Below, piece after piece: positions 7,354 to 14,993 of a DNA stretch of 30,842 bases (its first letter is position 1; the number at the start of each line of letters is the position of its first letter). Location of the stretch: the NCBI GenBank assembly GCA_003488005.1, contig DNND01000013.1, positions 28,541-59,382 of the forward strand, written 5' to 3'. Under the pieces are notes generated by a model that was not told the DNA's origin, did not search any database, and was given only the letters and a program-made list of their open reading frames with translations. A program made the position numbers and the translations under genes. This DNA is from Blastocatellia bacterium. Lineage in GTDB: Bacteria > Acidobacteriota > Blastocatellia > Pyrinomonadales > Pyrinomonadaceae.

Positions 7354-8061
7354 CTACAACTCCTGCTCATTGACTTCGTCTAACTCTTCAAACTGCTGCT
7401 TGTGTCTGCGAGTTGTTGTGACCCTTGACTGCGGCCGCGCCAGGAAATAAGACAGCGACTCAAGCGAGGTCGTCAAATCCACGGTCTTCACTTTTACATC
7501 AAGCCGCGCGTTGAGTGGCGCGGGCGCAAAATTCAAAATCGCCTTGATGCCTGCCGACATGATTTGATTGAGAACCTTTTGCGCAACGCGTGCGGGAACG
7601 GCAATCACCATCACATCGATCGCTTCCTGCTTGACCACAAGCGGCATCCTTTTCACGTTGTGAATTGTGATTTCGTCTTCACCAACGCGCCGTCCAATTT
7701 TCTCTTCATCGTCATCGAAGATTGCGACCACACTGAAGTTTGATTTCGAAAAACCGCGGTAGTTCGCCAGCGCTGTACCCAAACGCCCGGCGCCCACAAT
7801 GCCAACGCGGTGCGGTTTATCCAATCCCAGAATGTTGGTGATGTGTTCGCGCAGATCGGCGACGTAATAGCCGACGCCGCGCACACCAAATTCGCCAAAA
7901 TAGCCCAAATCCTTCCTGATTTGCGCCGAGTTTAAATTGAACTGTTCCGCCAACGCCTGTGACGAGATGGTCTTTATTCCGGCGCCGGCAAGCGTATTTA
8001 GGCAGCGAAGGTAAACGCTCAACCGGTTAGTAGTCAGTTCTGAAATTTTCTCTGATTTCAT
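7354..8061 (-). CDS. rex: Redox-sensing transcriptional repressor Rex
   Basis: The N-terminal winged helix holds the Rex recognition region (TTNRLSVYLRCL and ISSQALAEQFNLNSAQIRKD), followed by LGYFGEFGVRGVGY. The Rossmann domain has the NAD(H) motif GIVGAGRLGTALA. Rex represses genes for NADH-consuming pathways and releases DNA when NADH is high. The frame is open to 8181, but ATG at 8061 gives the usual start (MKSEKISELTTNRLS); the extension would be encoded by a repeat. This makes 235 residues, slightly longer than typical because of a charged C-terminal tail. It heads the minus-strand BMC run, so it probably controls the locus and itself. Confidence 0.95.
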   Translation of the reverse strand: MKSEKISELTTNRLSVYLRCLNTLAGAGIKTISSQALAEQFNLNSAQIRKDLGYFGEFGVRGVGYYVADLREHITNILGLDKPHRVGIVGAGRLGTALANYRGFSKSNFSVVAIFDDDEEKIGRRVGEDEITIHNVKRMPLVVKQEAIDVMVIAVPARVAQKVLNQIMSAGIKAILNFAPAPLNARLDVKVKTVDLTTSLESLSYFLARPQSRVTTTRRHKQQFEELDEVNEQEL

Positions 8062-8079
8062 TTCGAGGGCCTGACAGTA

Positions 8080-8108
8080 AGTATAGACCCATTGTGAAAT
8101 AGTTTCGA
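8080..8108 (-). promoter_or_regulatory. Candidate rex/BMC promoter with overlapping Rex half-site
   Basis: On the minus strand a -35-like TCGAAA (plus strand 8103-8108) and a -10 TATACT (8080-8085) are 17 bases apart, placing the transcript start about a dozen bases before the rex ATG. Between them lies TTGTGAAAT (plus strand 8092-8100), equal to one half of the Rex operator consensus TTGTGAA-N4-TTCACAA; the other half is only partly kept (TTTC). Self-repression is therefore plausible but not proven. Confidence 0.45.
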
Positions 8109-8166
8109 GTTTCGAGTTCCCAGTTTGGAATTCCAAACTCGAAACTCGGAACTCGAAACTTGGAAC
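8102..8166. repeat. Short-word (7-base) inverted tandem repeat between rex and ruvA
   Basis: Units GTTTCGA, GTTTCGA, GTTCCCA, GTTTGGA run into the reverse-complement series AACTCGA, AACTCGG, AACTCGA, AACTTGG around the centre GGAATTCC. The whole 65 bases can form one long hairpin. It sits in the divergent rex/ruvA control region and its left end overlaps the candidate rex -35. Confidence 0.85.
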
Positions 8167-8227
8167 TACCCGCCGCATCAACTACAATCGCGCTCGTCAA
8201 CAGTCAACGCTCATCAGACCTGCTTCA

Positions 8228-8854
8228 ATGATCGCACATTTATCTGGCACGCTTCTTTCCAAACAGCCAAATTCGGTGATTCTGGACGTCGCTGGGGTTG
8301 GCTATGAAGTAAACATTCCTGTCTCGACGTTTTACGATCTCGAAGACGCGGGTTCGAATGTGCAGCTCCGTATCTACACACACGTGCGCGAGGATGCGTT
8401 GCAACTCTATGGCTTCAAGACCACGCGCGAACGTGAACTCTTTCTGCGCTTGATCTCAGTCAGCGGCATTGGGCCAAGGCTCGGTATTACTTTGTTGTCG
8501 GGAATGAGCGCGGATGAAATGATCGCTTCGATTCGAACTAACAATCTGGCGCGTTTGACGTTGATTCCCGGCGTGGGCCGAAAAACTGCTGAGCGCCTGG
8601 TAATGGAGTTGCGCGATAAAGTAGCTTCATTGTCGTCAGCCGAGCTTGAAGAAGAGTTGGGCGCCAGGAGCGAAACTGGCGCGCCGGTTTTGACGGAAGA
8701 TTCGATGCGCGCCGATGTATTGTCAGCGTTGTTGAACCTCGGATATCAGCGCAACGCAGCGGAAAAAGCTGTGACCGCCGCAATTGATGAAGGCGGCGAT
8801 ATCTCGGTTGAGTTGATTCTGCGGCGCAGCTTGCGCAAGCTCGCTAAGGTCTAG
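8228..8854 (+). CDS. ruvA: Holliday junction branch migration protein RuvA
   Basis: The 208-residue product has the OB-fold N-terminus (MIAHLSGTLLSK...GVGYEV), two helix-hairpin-helix motifs (SVSGIGPRLG and LIPGVGRKTAERL) and the C-terminal RuvB-contact domain (about residues 160-208). RuvA tetramers bind four-way junctions and load RuvB rings. Length is typical. ruvB follows after 79 bases that hold a repeat, so they probably share a transcript. Confidence 0.97.
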   Translation: MIAHLSGTLLSKQPNSVILDVAGVGYEVNIPVSTFYDLEDAGSNVQLRIYTHVREDALQLYGFKTTRERELFLRLISVSGIGPRLGITLLSGMSADEMIASIRTNNLARLTLIPGVGRKTAERLVMELRDKVASLSSAELEEELGARSETGAPVLTEDSMRADVLSALLNLGYQRNAAEKAVTAAIDEGGDISVELILRRSLRKLAKV

Positions 8855-8855
8855 A

Positions 8856-8923
8856 AGTTTAGAGTACAACCTTAAGGTTGCTAACCGGTGGCCGTACTCA
8901 AGCTAAAGCTTGTACTCTGAACT
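8856..8923. repeat. Imperfect palindromic intergenic repeat, CAAGCTTTAGCTTG family, copy 2
   Basis: Outer arms AGTTTAGAGTACAA and its near reverse complement TTGTACTCTGAACT enclose inner palindromes CAACCTTAAGGTTG and CAAGCTAAAGCTTG. The core matches the element at 7293-7352. It lies between ruvA and ruvB. A REP-like dispersed element is the best description; no transposase for it is in the window. Confidence 0.75.
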
Positions 8924-8933
8924 ACTGAATAAC

Positions 8934-9974
8934 ATGTCAACTGAACAACCAGCACGCGTCCGCGACACGCCTCTCAGCGACGATGAGCGCCAGTTTGAGG
9001 TGACGGTCCGTCCAGCGAAACTCGCCGAGTACATCGGCCAGCGCCAGGTAAAAGAAAATCTGCGTGTTTACATGAAGGCTGCGCTCAATCGAAAAGAAGC
9101 GCTGGACCACGTGCTGCTGACGGGCCCGCCCGGCCTGGGCAAGACAACGCTCGCCAACATCATTGCCAACGAAATGGGCGCGGAACTGCGCTCGACTGCC
9201 GGTCCGGCAATTGAAAAAGCGGGAGACATCGCGGCGCTCCTGACCAATCTTCAGGAAGGCGATGTTCTCTTCATTGATGAAATCCATCGCTTGTTGCCGG
9301 CGCTCGAGGAGAAACTTTATCCGGCGATGGAGGACTATCAACTCGATTTGTTGATTGGTCAGGGCGCGGGCGCGCGTTCAATCAAACTCGAACTGCCCAA
9401 ATTCACTTTGGTTGGCGCAACCACTCGGGCCGGTTTACTTACGGCCCCGTTGCGTGGACGTTTTGGCATTGTCTTTCATCTGGATTTTTATCCTCACGAC
9501 GATCTGGAAATTATTTGCAAACGCTCGGCGCAGATTTTGGGAGTGGAGATCGATGACGATGGCGCGCGCGAGATTGCACGCCGTTCGCGCGGCACACCGC
9601 GTATCGTCAATCGCTTGTTGCGTCGCGTTCGCGATTACGCGCAGGTTGATTACGACGGCAGGATTACGCAGGCGGTCGCCAACGACGCGCTCAATCGCAT
9701 GGAAGTCGACACCTTTGGACTCGATGAGATGGATCGCAAGCTGCTGTTTACCATCATCGAGAAATTTAACGGCGGTCCGGTTGGTCTCGGGACAATTTCT
9801 GCGTCAATCCATGAAGAAAAGGATTCCATTGAGGAAATCATCGAGCCTTATCTCATTCAAATAGGCTTTCTTAATCGAACGCCGCGTGGCCGCATGGCTA
9901 CGCGTCTTGCTTACGATCACTTTGGCATCTCACCCACCAACCCATTCAAGCCCAGCCTGTTCGATTCTCAGTAG
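8934..9974 (+). CDS. ruvB: Holliday junction branch migration ATPase RuvB
   Basis: The 346-residue protein has the AAA+ P-loop LLTGPPGLGKTTLA, Walker B VLFIDEIHRL, sensor region TLVGATTRAGLLTAPLRGRFG and the C-terminal winged helix ending RTPRGRMATRLAYDHFG. RuvB hexamers drive branch migration with RuvA at Holliday junctions. I start at ATG 8934 (MSTEQPARV); an in-frame TTG at 8910 lies inside the repeat and is less likely. No strong Shine-Dalgarno site precedes the ATG, so translation may depend on ruvA. Confidence 0.97.
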   Translation: MSTEQPARVRDTPLSDDERQFEVTVRPAKLAEYIGQRQVKENLRVYMKAALNRKEALDHVLLTGPPGLGKTTLANIIANEMGAELRSTAGPAIEKAGDIAALLTNLQEGDVLFIDEIHRLLPALEEKLYPAMEDYQLDLLIGQGAGARSIKLELPKFTLVGATTRAGLLTAPLRGRFGIVFHLDFYPHDDLEIICKRSAQILGVEIDDDGAREIARRSRGTPRIVNRLLRRVRDYAQVDYDGRITQAVANDALNRMEVDTFGLDEMDRKLLFTIIEKFNGGPVGLGTISASIHEEKDSIEEIIEPYLIQIGFLNRTPRGRMATRLAYDHFGISPTNPFKPSLFDSQ

Positions 9975-10017
9975 AGAATTTGTTAGGGTAGATTTACTTA
10001 ACGCCGCCTTAGTTTAA

Positions 10018-10908
10018 ATGCGAAAGCTATCATCTTTTTCTCGTCATTCTTTCGGTGTCCGCAACGCCGGCCCCTGGCGCTCAATCATTAGTCACACGCT
10101 CCACCAGTTTCACGAAAACGATCTGTATACCTCGGCGGCCGCGATGAGTTATTTCGGGTTGATGACGCTGTTTCCCGCGCTGCTGCTGATGCTGGCAATA
10201 AGCAATCAAATTCCCGCAGGCGCCGAGATGCTGCGACACGCGGCCGATGTGTATCCCGGATCGAGCAACTTTTTACGCGACACCGTGCGCTCATTATCGT
10301 CTGTGTCTACGGGAATAATTATCACTTGCGTCATCGTGACACTGTGGGCCGGCTCGTGGGTTTTCGCCGTCCTTGAGCGCGCCTTGAATCGCATTTGGGG
10401 AACGATCTCGCGGACGTTCTGGCATGGACGCGCGATAACAATCGGAATGATTGGGATTGTCGGGGTGCTGCTTTCCGTCTCAGTGCTTATCACATCGTGG
10501 CTGGTAGCTCTGCGCGATGTGGCCGGCAGGTTTTCGCCACGCCAGGTTGCCAGGTATCCCATCCTGCTGGCAGTCGGCAGTGTTTTCTGGCAAGGCATTT
10601 TTGCAATCTTGAGTTTTATAATAACCGTGCTTCTCTTCGTGGCGGTTTATCGCTTTCTGCCTCGTGCTGAAGTCACGTTGCGCGACACGCTGCCGGGAGC
10701 AATCGTTGCCGGGCTGCTTTGGGAACTGGCAAAGTATGTGTTTGCCTGGAGCCTGGGCTACTTTCATTACGATCAGATTTATGGATCAGTCGGCGCCGTT
10801 GTTGCAGTGCTGACCTGGAGCTACGTATCCAGTTTGATTCTGTTGTTCGGCGCTCAACTTACCGCAGTGTTCCATCGAGAGCATCCCCACTTTCCTTCCG
10901 TTGTGTGA
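10018..10908 (+). CDS. YihY/BrkB-family inner-membrane protein
   Basis: The 296-residue product has about six membrane segments and the family signatures YTSAAAMSYFGLMTLFPALL near the N-terminus, WAGSWVFAVLERALNRIW and, near the end, LPGAIVAGLLWELAKYVF and YGSVGAVVAVLTWSYVSS. The family (formerly misnamed RNase BN) has no settled function. It follows ruvB by 43 bases and precedes queA by 18, so it is probably in the same plus-strand operon. Confidence 0.92.
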   Translation: MRKLSSFSRHSFGVRNAGPWRSIISHTLHQFHENDLYTSAAAMSYFGLMTLFPALLLMLAISNQIPAGAEMLRHAADVYPGSSNFLRDTVRSLSSVSTGIIITCVIVTLWAGSWVFAVLERALNRIWGTISRTFWHGRAITIGMIGIVGVLLSVSVLITSWLVALRDVAGRFSPRQVARYPILLAVGSVFWQGIFAILSFIITVLLFVAVYRFLPRAEVTLRDTLPGAIVAGLLWELAKYVFAWSLGYFHYDQIYGSVGAVVAVLTWSYVSSLILLFGAQLTAVFHREHPHFPSVV

Positions 10909-10926
10909 ACCGTCCGGCTTGCAGAG

Positions 10927-11964
10927 ATGCACCTTTCAGAATTCGACTACGAACTTCCCAAAGAATTGATCGCACAGGAACCGCTTGAACGTCGCGATGC
11001 GTCGCGCATGCTGGTTGTTGATCGCGCCGCGGAAACCTGGAACGAATCCACCTTCACATCTTTTCCAGAGTTGGTCCGCGCTGGAGATGTTGTCGTCATC
11101 AACAACACGCGCGTTTTTCCGGCGCGCTTGCTGGGACAACGAGATACTTCCGGCGGGCGTGTGGAGGTGATGCTGCTGCGCGAAGTTGAGACGTCAGTTT
11201 GGGAGGCCCTGGTGCGGCCGGGGCACAGGATGAATAAAGGCGCGCGGGTGCGGTTTGGCGATTCAAGCTTGCGGGCTGAAGTAATTGCCTCTTCAACCGG
11301 CGGCGTGCGTACGCTTAAGTTTAGCGGCGAAAAACCACTCGATGCCTTGATTGATGAAGTCGGGCAGACGCCGCTTCCGCCCTACATCAAGCGCCTCGGC
11401 GGAAGTTCTGAAGCTGACAAAGAGCGGTATCAAACGATGTTCGCGCGCGAAAGAGGAGCGATTGCCGCGCCAACTGCGGGGCTCCATTTCACGCCTACAA
11501 TCATGAAAGCTCTGCACGATCGCGGCGCGCGCATTGCTGAAATTACGCTTCATGTTGGCTACGGCACGTTTGAACCGGTGCGGGTAGATCAAATTGAAGA
11601 GCACCAAGTGGCGGCGGAATTTTTTAGTATTAGCGAGGCAGCCGCAGCGATGATTAATGACGCACGCGCCGCCGGTGGACGCGTCGTTGCCATCGGGACA
11701 ACCACTACGCGCGCGCTGGAATCTGCAGCGGGAGCTGACGGAATTATTAACCCGGGAAAAGGCGCGACAGAACTGACCATCAAGCCCGGTTACAAGTTTC
11801 GGGCGGTGGATGCGCTGCTGACAAACTTTCATCTGCCGCGTTCGTCGCTGTTAATCCTGCTCTCCGCTTTTGCCGGGCGTGAGTTAGTGCTAAACGTCTA
11901 TCGTGATGCGGTAAAGGCGCGATTTCGTTTCTATAGTTACGGCGATTGTATGTTTGTGATCTAG
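10927..11964 (+). CDS. queA: S-adenosylmethionine:tRNA ribosyltransferase-isomerase QueA
   Basis: The 345-residue product matches QueA along its length: N-terminal LSEFDYELPKELIAQEPLE, LPPYIKR, YQTMFARERGAIAAPTAGLHFT, HVGYGTFEPVR and the ending NFHLPRSSLLILLSAFAG...YRDAV...FRFYSYGD. The enzyme transfers the ribosyl part of AdoMet to 7-aminomethyl-7-deazaguanine in tRNA, giving epoxyqueuosine, the next-to-last step of queuosine synthesis. No other queuosine gene is in the window. The start lies 18 bases after the YihY stop. Confidence 0.97.
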   Translation: MHLSEFDYELPKELIAQEPLERRDASRMLVVDRAAETWNESTFTSFPELVRAGDVVVINNTRVFPARLLGQRDTSGGRVEVMLLREVETSVWEALVRPGHRMNKGARVRFGDSSLRAEVIASSTGGVRTLKFSGEKPLDALIDEVGQTPLPPYIKRLGGSSEADKERYQTMFARERGAIAAPTAGLHFTPTIMKALHDRGARIAEITLHVGYGTFEPVRVDQIEEHQVAAEFFSISEAAAAMINDARAAGGRVVAIGTTTTRALESAAGADGIINPGKGATELTIKPGYKFRAVDALLTNFHLPRSSLLILLSAFAGRELVLNVYRDAVKARFRFYSYGDCMFVI

Positions 11965-12026
11965 TGCTTATCAAAACGATGATGTTAGACTAGAACCACA
12001 CCAGAGACCGCTTAATTGCATTTCGC

Positions 12027-12575
12027 ATGGCAGTATTAAAGAAAATTCGTTCTCGTTTGTGGGCACCGCCACCTGAGAATTACGTCCCTGAGCCGCTAGT
12101 CACAACACCGGTAGCGGTAGGTGCGCGCTACGATATTCGTCCGCTGACGATTTCCGGCCTCGACGATTGCTGGCGGCTCGATCAGCGTTGTTTTGTAGAT
12201 GGCGAAGCTTACAGCCGCGAAACTTTCGAATACCTTCTCACAGCGCCTGAATCTGTTTCCTATCGAGCCGCAACTGCCAACGGCGCGATGGTCGGCTTCG
12301 TCATCGGCTTGATTGAGCCCGATCACACTGGACACATTACGACGGTTGGCGTTGCGCCTGAACACCGGCGCCGTCACCTCGGTCAACGCTTAATGGCAGA
12401 AGTTGAAAAGGGATTTAAGAAGCGGAATGTGCGAATCGTGCGTCTGGAAGTGAGGTCACTCAATATTCCGGCCCAAAAGCTTTACCAGCATCTGGGCTAC
12501 GCGATTACTCAACGGTTGCCGAAATACTATTCGAACGGTGGCGACGGGTTGTTGATGCTGAAATCGCTTGAATAA
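12027..12575 (+). CDS. GNAT-family N-acetyltransferase, RimI-like
   Basis: The 182-residue product contains a GNAT fold from about residue 35: ITTVGVAPEHRRRHLGQRLM holds the acetyl-CoA pyrophosphate-binding motif (R/Q-x-x-x-x-G-Q/x), and RLEVRSLNIPAQKLYQHLGY plus the YYSNGGDGLLMLK ending resemble RimI, which acetylates the N-terminus of ribosomal protein S18. The first ~35 residues are an extra basic, Pro-rich leader. The substrate is not certain. It converges on the MglA-like gene with a 7-base gap. Confidence 0.88.
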   Translation: MAVLKKIRSRLWAPPPENYVPEPLVTTPVAVGARYDIRPLTISGLDDCWRLDQRCFVDGEAYSRETFEYLLTAPESVSYRAATANGAMVGFVIGLIEPDHTGHITTVGVAPEHRRRHLGQRLMAEVEKGFKKRNVRIVRLEVRSLNIPAQKLYQHLGYAITQRLPKYYSNGGDGLLMLKSLE

Positions 12576-12582
12576 TTACGGA

Positions 12583-13167
12583 CTAGCCTTTACGCAATTC
12601 GGTCAAAACCTGCTTAGCCACTGCTTTCAAAGTATCAAAGACTCCTGCCCCACTTGACGCTACCGCTTCAACGACTGGCTCTTCTTTTCGTCTTAATTCT
12701 GCCGCCAGGTCGGCTGCCGGAATGACATTCGGCAGATCGCGTTTGTTGAGTTGCAGAACATAAGGCAGCTTCATCAAATCGTAACCCTGGGCCTTGAGAT
12801 TCTCTTCAAGGTTGTAAAGCGATTCGACGTTTGCATCCATGCGCTCTTCCTGCGAGTCGGCTACGAACACTACGCCGTCAACTCCTTTGAGAATAAGTTT
12901 GCGGGACGCGTCATAAAAAACCTGACCCGGAACTGTATAGAGATGGAAGCGTGTCTTGAAGCCGCGCACCGTTCCCAGCTCAAGCGGCATAAAGTCGAAA
13001 AACAACGTGCGATCGGTTTCGGTCGCCAGACTGATGAGCTTACCGCGGGCCTGTGGCGCGGTGGCCTCGAAAATGTGTTGCAGGTTGGTCGTCTTGCCGC
13101 AGAGACCCGGCCCGTAATAAACGATCTTGCAGTTAATTTCTCGCGATGCGTAATTGATAAAAGTCAT
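12583..13167 (-). CDS. MglA-like small Ras-type GTPase
   Basis: The 194-residue product has a P-loop GPGLCGKTT (19-27), the MglA signature FFDFMPLELGTVRGF, the TVPGQVFYDASRKLILKGVDGVVFVADSQ switch II region and NKRDLP for guanine specificity. MglA GTPases set cell polarity in gliding bacteria and occur in many non-gliding ones. The upstream gene (22 bases away) encodes a roadblock protein, its usual GAP or regulator. Which process is polarised here cannot be told. Confidence 0.92.
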   Translation of the reverse strand: MTFINYASREINCKIVYYGPGLCGKTTNLQHIFEATAPQARGKLISLATETDRTLFFDFMPLELGTVRGFKTRFHLYTVPGQVFYDASRKLILKGVDGVVFVADSQEERMDANVESLYNLEENLKAQGYDLMKLPYVLQLNKRDLPNVIPAADLAAELRRKEEPVVEAVASSGAGVFDTLKAVAKQVLTELRKG

Positions 13168-13189
13168 AAGGCACTTACCCTGGGAGGGG

Positions 13190-13663
13190 TTATTGGAACA
13201 GGCTGTCGATGTCTTCGTCAGTAATTTCGGCGAAGGGTGAGTCTGAATCGTCTTTCGGCGCGTTTACGATTTCGTCCATCATGGCGGATAACTGTTGCGA
13301 CACTTGTTTTGATCGCAGCTTCACCAAACCCAGACTCGAACGTTCATCAAAGACCACGATTAAGAGCATCCGGCCGATCACAGAAATGTGTATGCTTTCA
13401 TGCGCGCCTTCGTGAGAGAGAGTAGGAAATTCTTTCTCGCCGATTAACTCAGCCATACCGCTGGTCGCCGCGACGTTTCCGGCTGCCAGCGACGCCAGGC
13501 TGGTTGTGTCAAGATTTCCGATCTCACCCTGAACGGCAATCTCCTGACCGTCCTTATCCACCAAAAACACGACCCGGGCAGACGCATCCATGCGCAGCCG
13601 AGCGAGTACGGCTTTGAGCTGGTGGTACTGGCGCTCGTGTAACGCGATAGACGTGTCTGCCAT
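13190..13663 (-). CDS. Roadblock/LC7 (MglB-like) regulator of the adjacent GTPase
   Basis: The 157-residue product holds a roadblock/LC7 domain: helix HERQYHQLKAVLARLR, strand VVFLVDKDGQEIAVQG, DTTSLASLAAGNVAAT and the C-terminal sheet ISVIGRMLLIVVFDERSSLGLVKLR. MglB-type roadblock dimers activate MglA GTP hydrolysis. An acidic tail (DDSDSPFAEITDEDIDSLF) follows the domain and may be a binding motif. It is transcribed first, directly before the GTPase gene. Confidence 0.9.
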   Translation of the reverse strand: MADTSIALHERQYHQLKAVLARLRMDASARVVFLVDKDGQEIAVQGEIGNLDTTSLASLAAGNVAATSGMAELIGEKEFPTLSHEGAHESIHISVIGRMLLIVVFDERSSLGLVKLRSKQVSQQLSAMMDEIVNAPKDDSDSPFAEITDEDIDSLFQ

Positions 13664-14004
13664 CGATACAACTTTCGTTTTGGTTTTGGTGAGGGCGACG
13701 ACTGGCGGGTTAAGCCATGGCTCCTTCGGGCAAGCCGTTGAAAATAAAGCGATTTTCTGGATTCAAAGTTTGTCCTGGCGGAATGGCGGCTCATTCGAAC
13801 GGCCGCAAGGCAATGTAACATAGCCAACAATGTGCTACAAGTGTTTTCCCTTGTTGGCGCTTTGCAGGGTTCTGGGCGTTTGGGAGGCCTTGGAACGGGC
13901 GAAAATCCTCATTTCACGTTGAATTGGCAACATAGCTATGTTACTCTGCCACCGCAACTTCGCAGCAATTGCGGCCATAATCCACCTGTCATTTTGATTC
14001 TTCC
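13664..14004. other. Divergent intergenic region with an inverted repeat
   Basis: This 341-base gap lies between the divergently read roadblock and TPR genes. I see no gene. It holds GTAACATAGC at 13815-13824 and its reverse complement GCTATGTTAC at 13935-13944; the second lies in a 14-base perfect palindrome AACATAGCTATGTT (13929-13942). These could be sites for one regulator of both genes. Pairing of -35 and -10 boxes is not clear. Confidence 0.4.
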
Positions 14005-14880
14005 ATGAGTGCAGTCACCAAAGGTCTTAGGCGTTCAACGTCGCGTGCCGCCGTTCGTCGTGCTGTGTCCAAAACGGCCGCCAAGCGTCGCGCAACCAAT
14101 GCAAAGACTGCTCGTCCAAAAGCAAAGCGTGCCCCCGCTCGTAAACCAGTAGCGAGAAAGAGCGCCAAGCCGAAGGCCCTAAAGAGTAAGAAAGCTGCGT
14201 CAAAAAAACTCGTCGCCAAAAAAGTTCGAACGCCAAGAAAACCGATTACGCGCAAGGCTGCTCCGCGAAAGCCTTCTGTGGCCAAGCACAGCAAGTCGTC
14301 CCTGCCGGGAGTCAAGAAGACTCAGAAGCTCGCCGCTGTTCGCGCGCTCCGTCCCATTGCAGTTGCGCCCGCTCCCCCACGTCAGCCAACACTTGACGAG
14401 TCGGCAGCATTGAAAGCATTCGAACGAGCGCATAAAGAATTCACGCGTGGTCATTTTGGCGAGGCCCGCAACCAGTTTCGTGCGCTGCTCGAGAAGTACT
14501 CGAAGGTTTCCGAAGTAGCGGCACGGTCTCGCACCTATCTTGCAGTTGCTGACTCGCGGATGCGGACTGAAAGCATTTTGCCGCGGGATGCCGACTCTCT
14601 GTACGATCGCGGCGTGATTGAGCTTAACCGCGGCGAATACGTAGCCGCCCAGGAAATGTTTGAGCGTGCGTTGAAACGGGAGCCAGAGGCAGCTCACATT
14701 CACTATGGTTTAGCAGCGACACGGGCGAGACTCGGTTCGCTCGACCTCGCGCTTCAATCACTGCAGCGTGCGCTCGATCTGCAACCAACCTTACGCGTGC
14801 GCGCACAACACGATCACGATCTCACTTCCCTTCGTAACGACCCGGATTTCGACCGCCTGGTTTTTCAACCTCGCCTGTAG
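14005..14880 (+). CDS. TPR-repeat protein with a long histone-like basic N-terminus
   Basis: The 291-residue product is split in two. Residues 1-110 are almost only Lys, Arg, Ala, Pro, Ser and Thr (RRAVSKTAAKRRA, KSKKAASKK), like the tails of bacterial H1-type proteins. Residues 125-285 are helical repeats, with clear TPR units near YDRGVIELNRGEYVAAQEMFERAL and IHYGLAATRARLGSLDLALQSLQRAL. The tail could bind DNA, RNA or another polyanion, with the TPR part as a protein docking site; this is inference. No signal peptide is visible. The ATG at 14005 has no good Shine-Dalgarno site. Confidence 0.8.
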   Translation: MSAVTKGLRRSTSRAAVRRAVSKTAAKRRATNAKTARPKAKRAPARKPVARKSAKPKALKSKKAASKKLVAKKVRTPRKPITRKAAPRKPSVAKHSKSSLPGVKKTQKLAAVRALRPIAVAPAPPRQPTLDESAALKAFERAHKEFTRGHFGEARNQFRALLEKYSKVSEVAARSRTYLAVADSRMRTESILPRDADSLYDRGVIELNRGEYVAAQEMFERALKREPEAAHIHYGLAATRARLGSLDLALQSLQRALDLQPTLRVRAQHDHDLTSLRNDPDFDRLVFQPRL

Positions 14881-14993
14881 CATCCTGCCCTTCCAAATTC
14901 TTCCCTGAGTAAGTAGTTTGAAAGCATTCGCCTTTTAGGTATCATTCTGACGAGAGCGCGAAACCCGCGCAACCTATGCTGGAGGAGCTAAGT

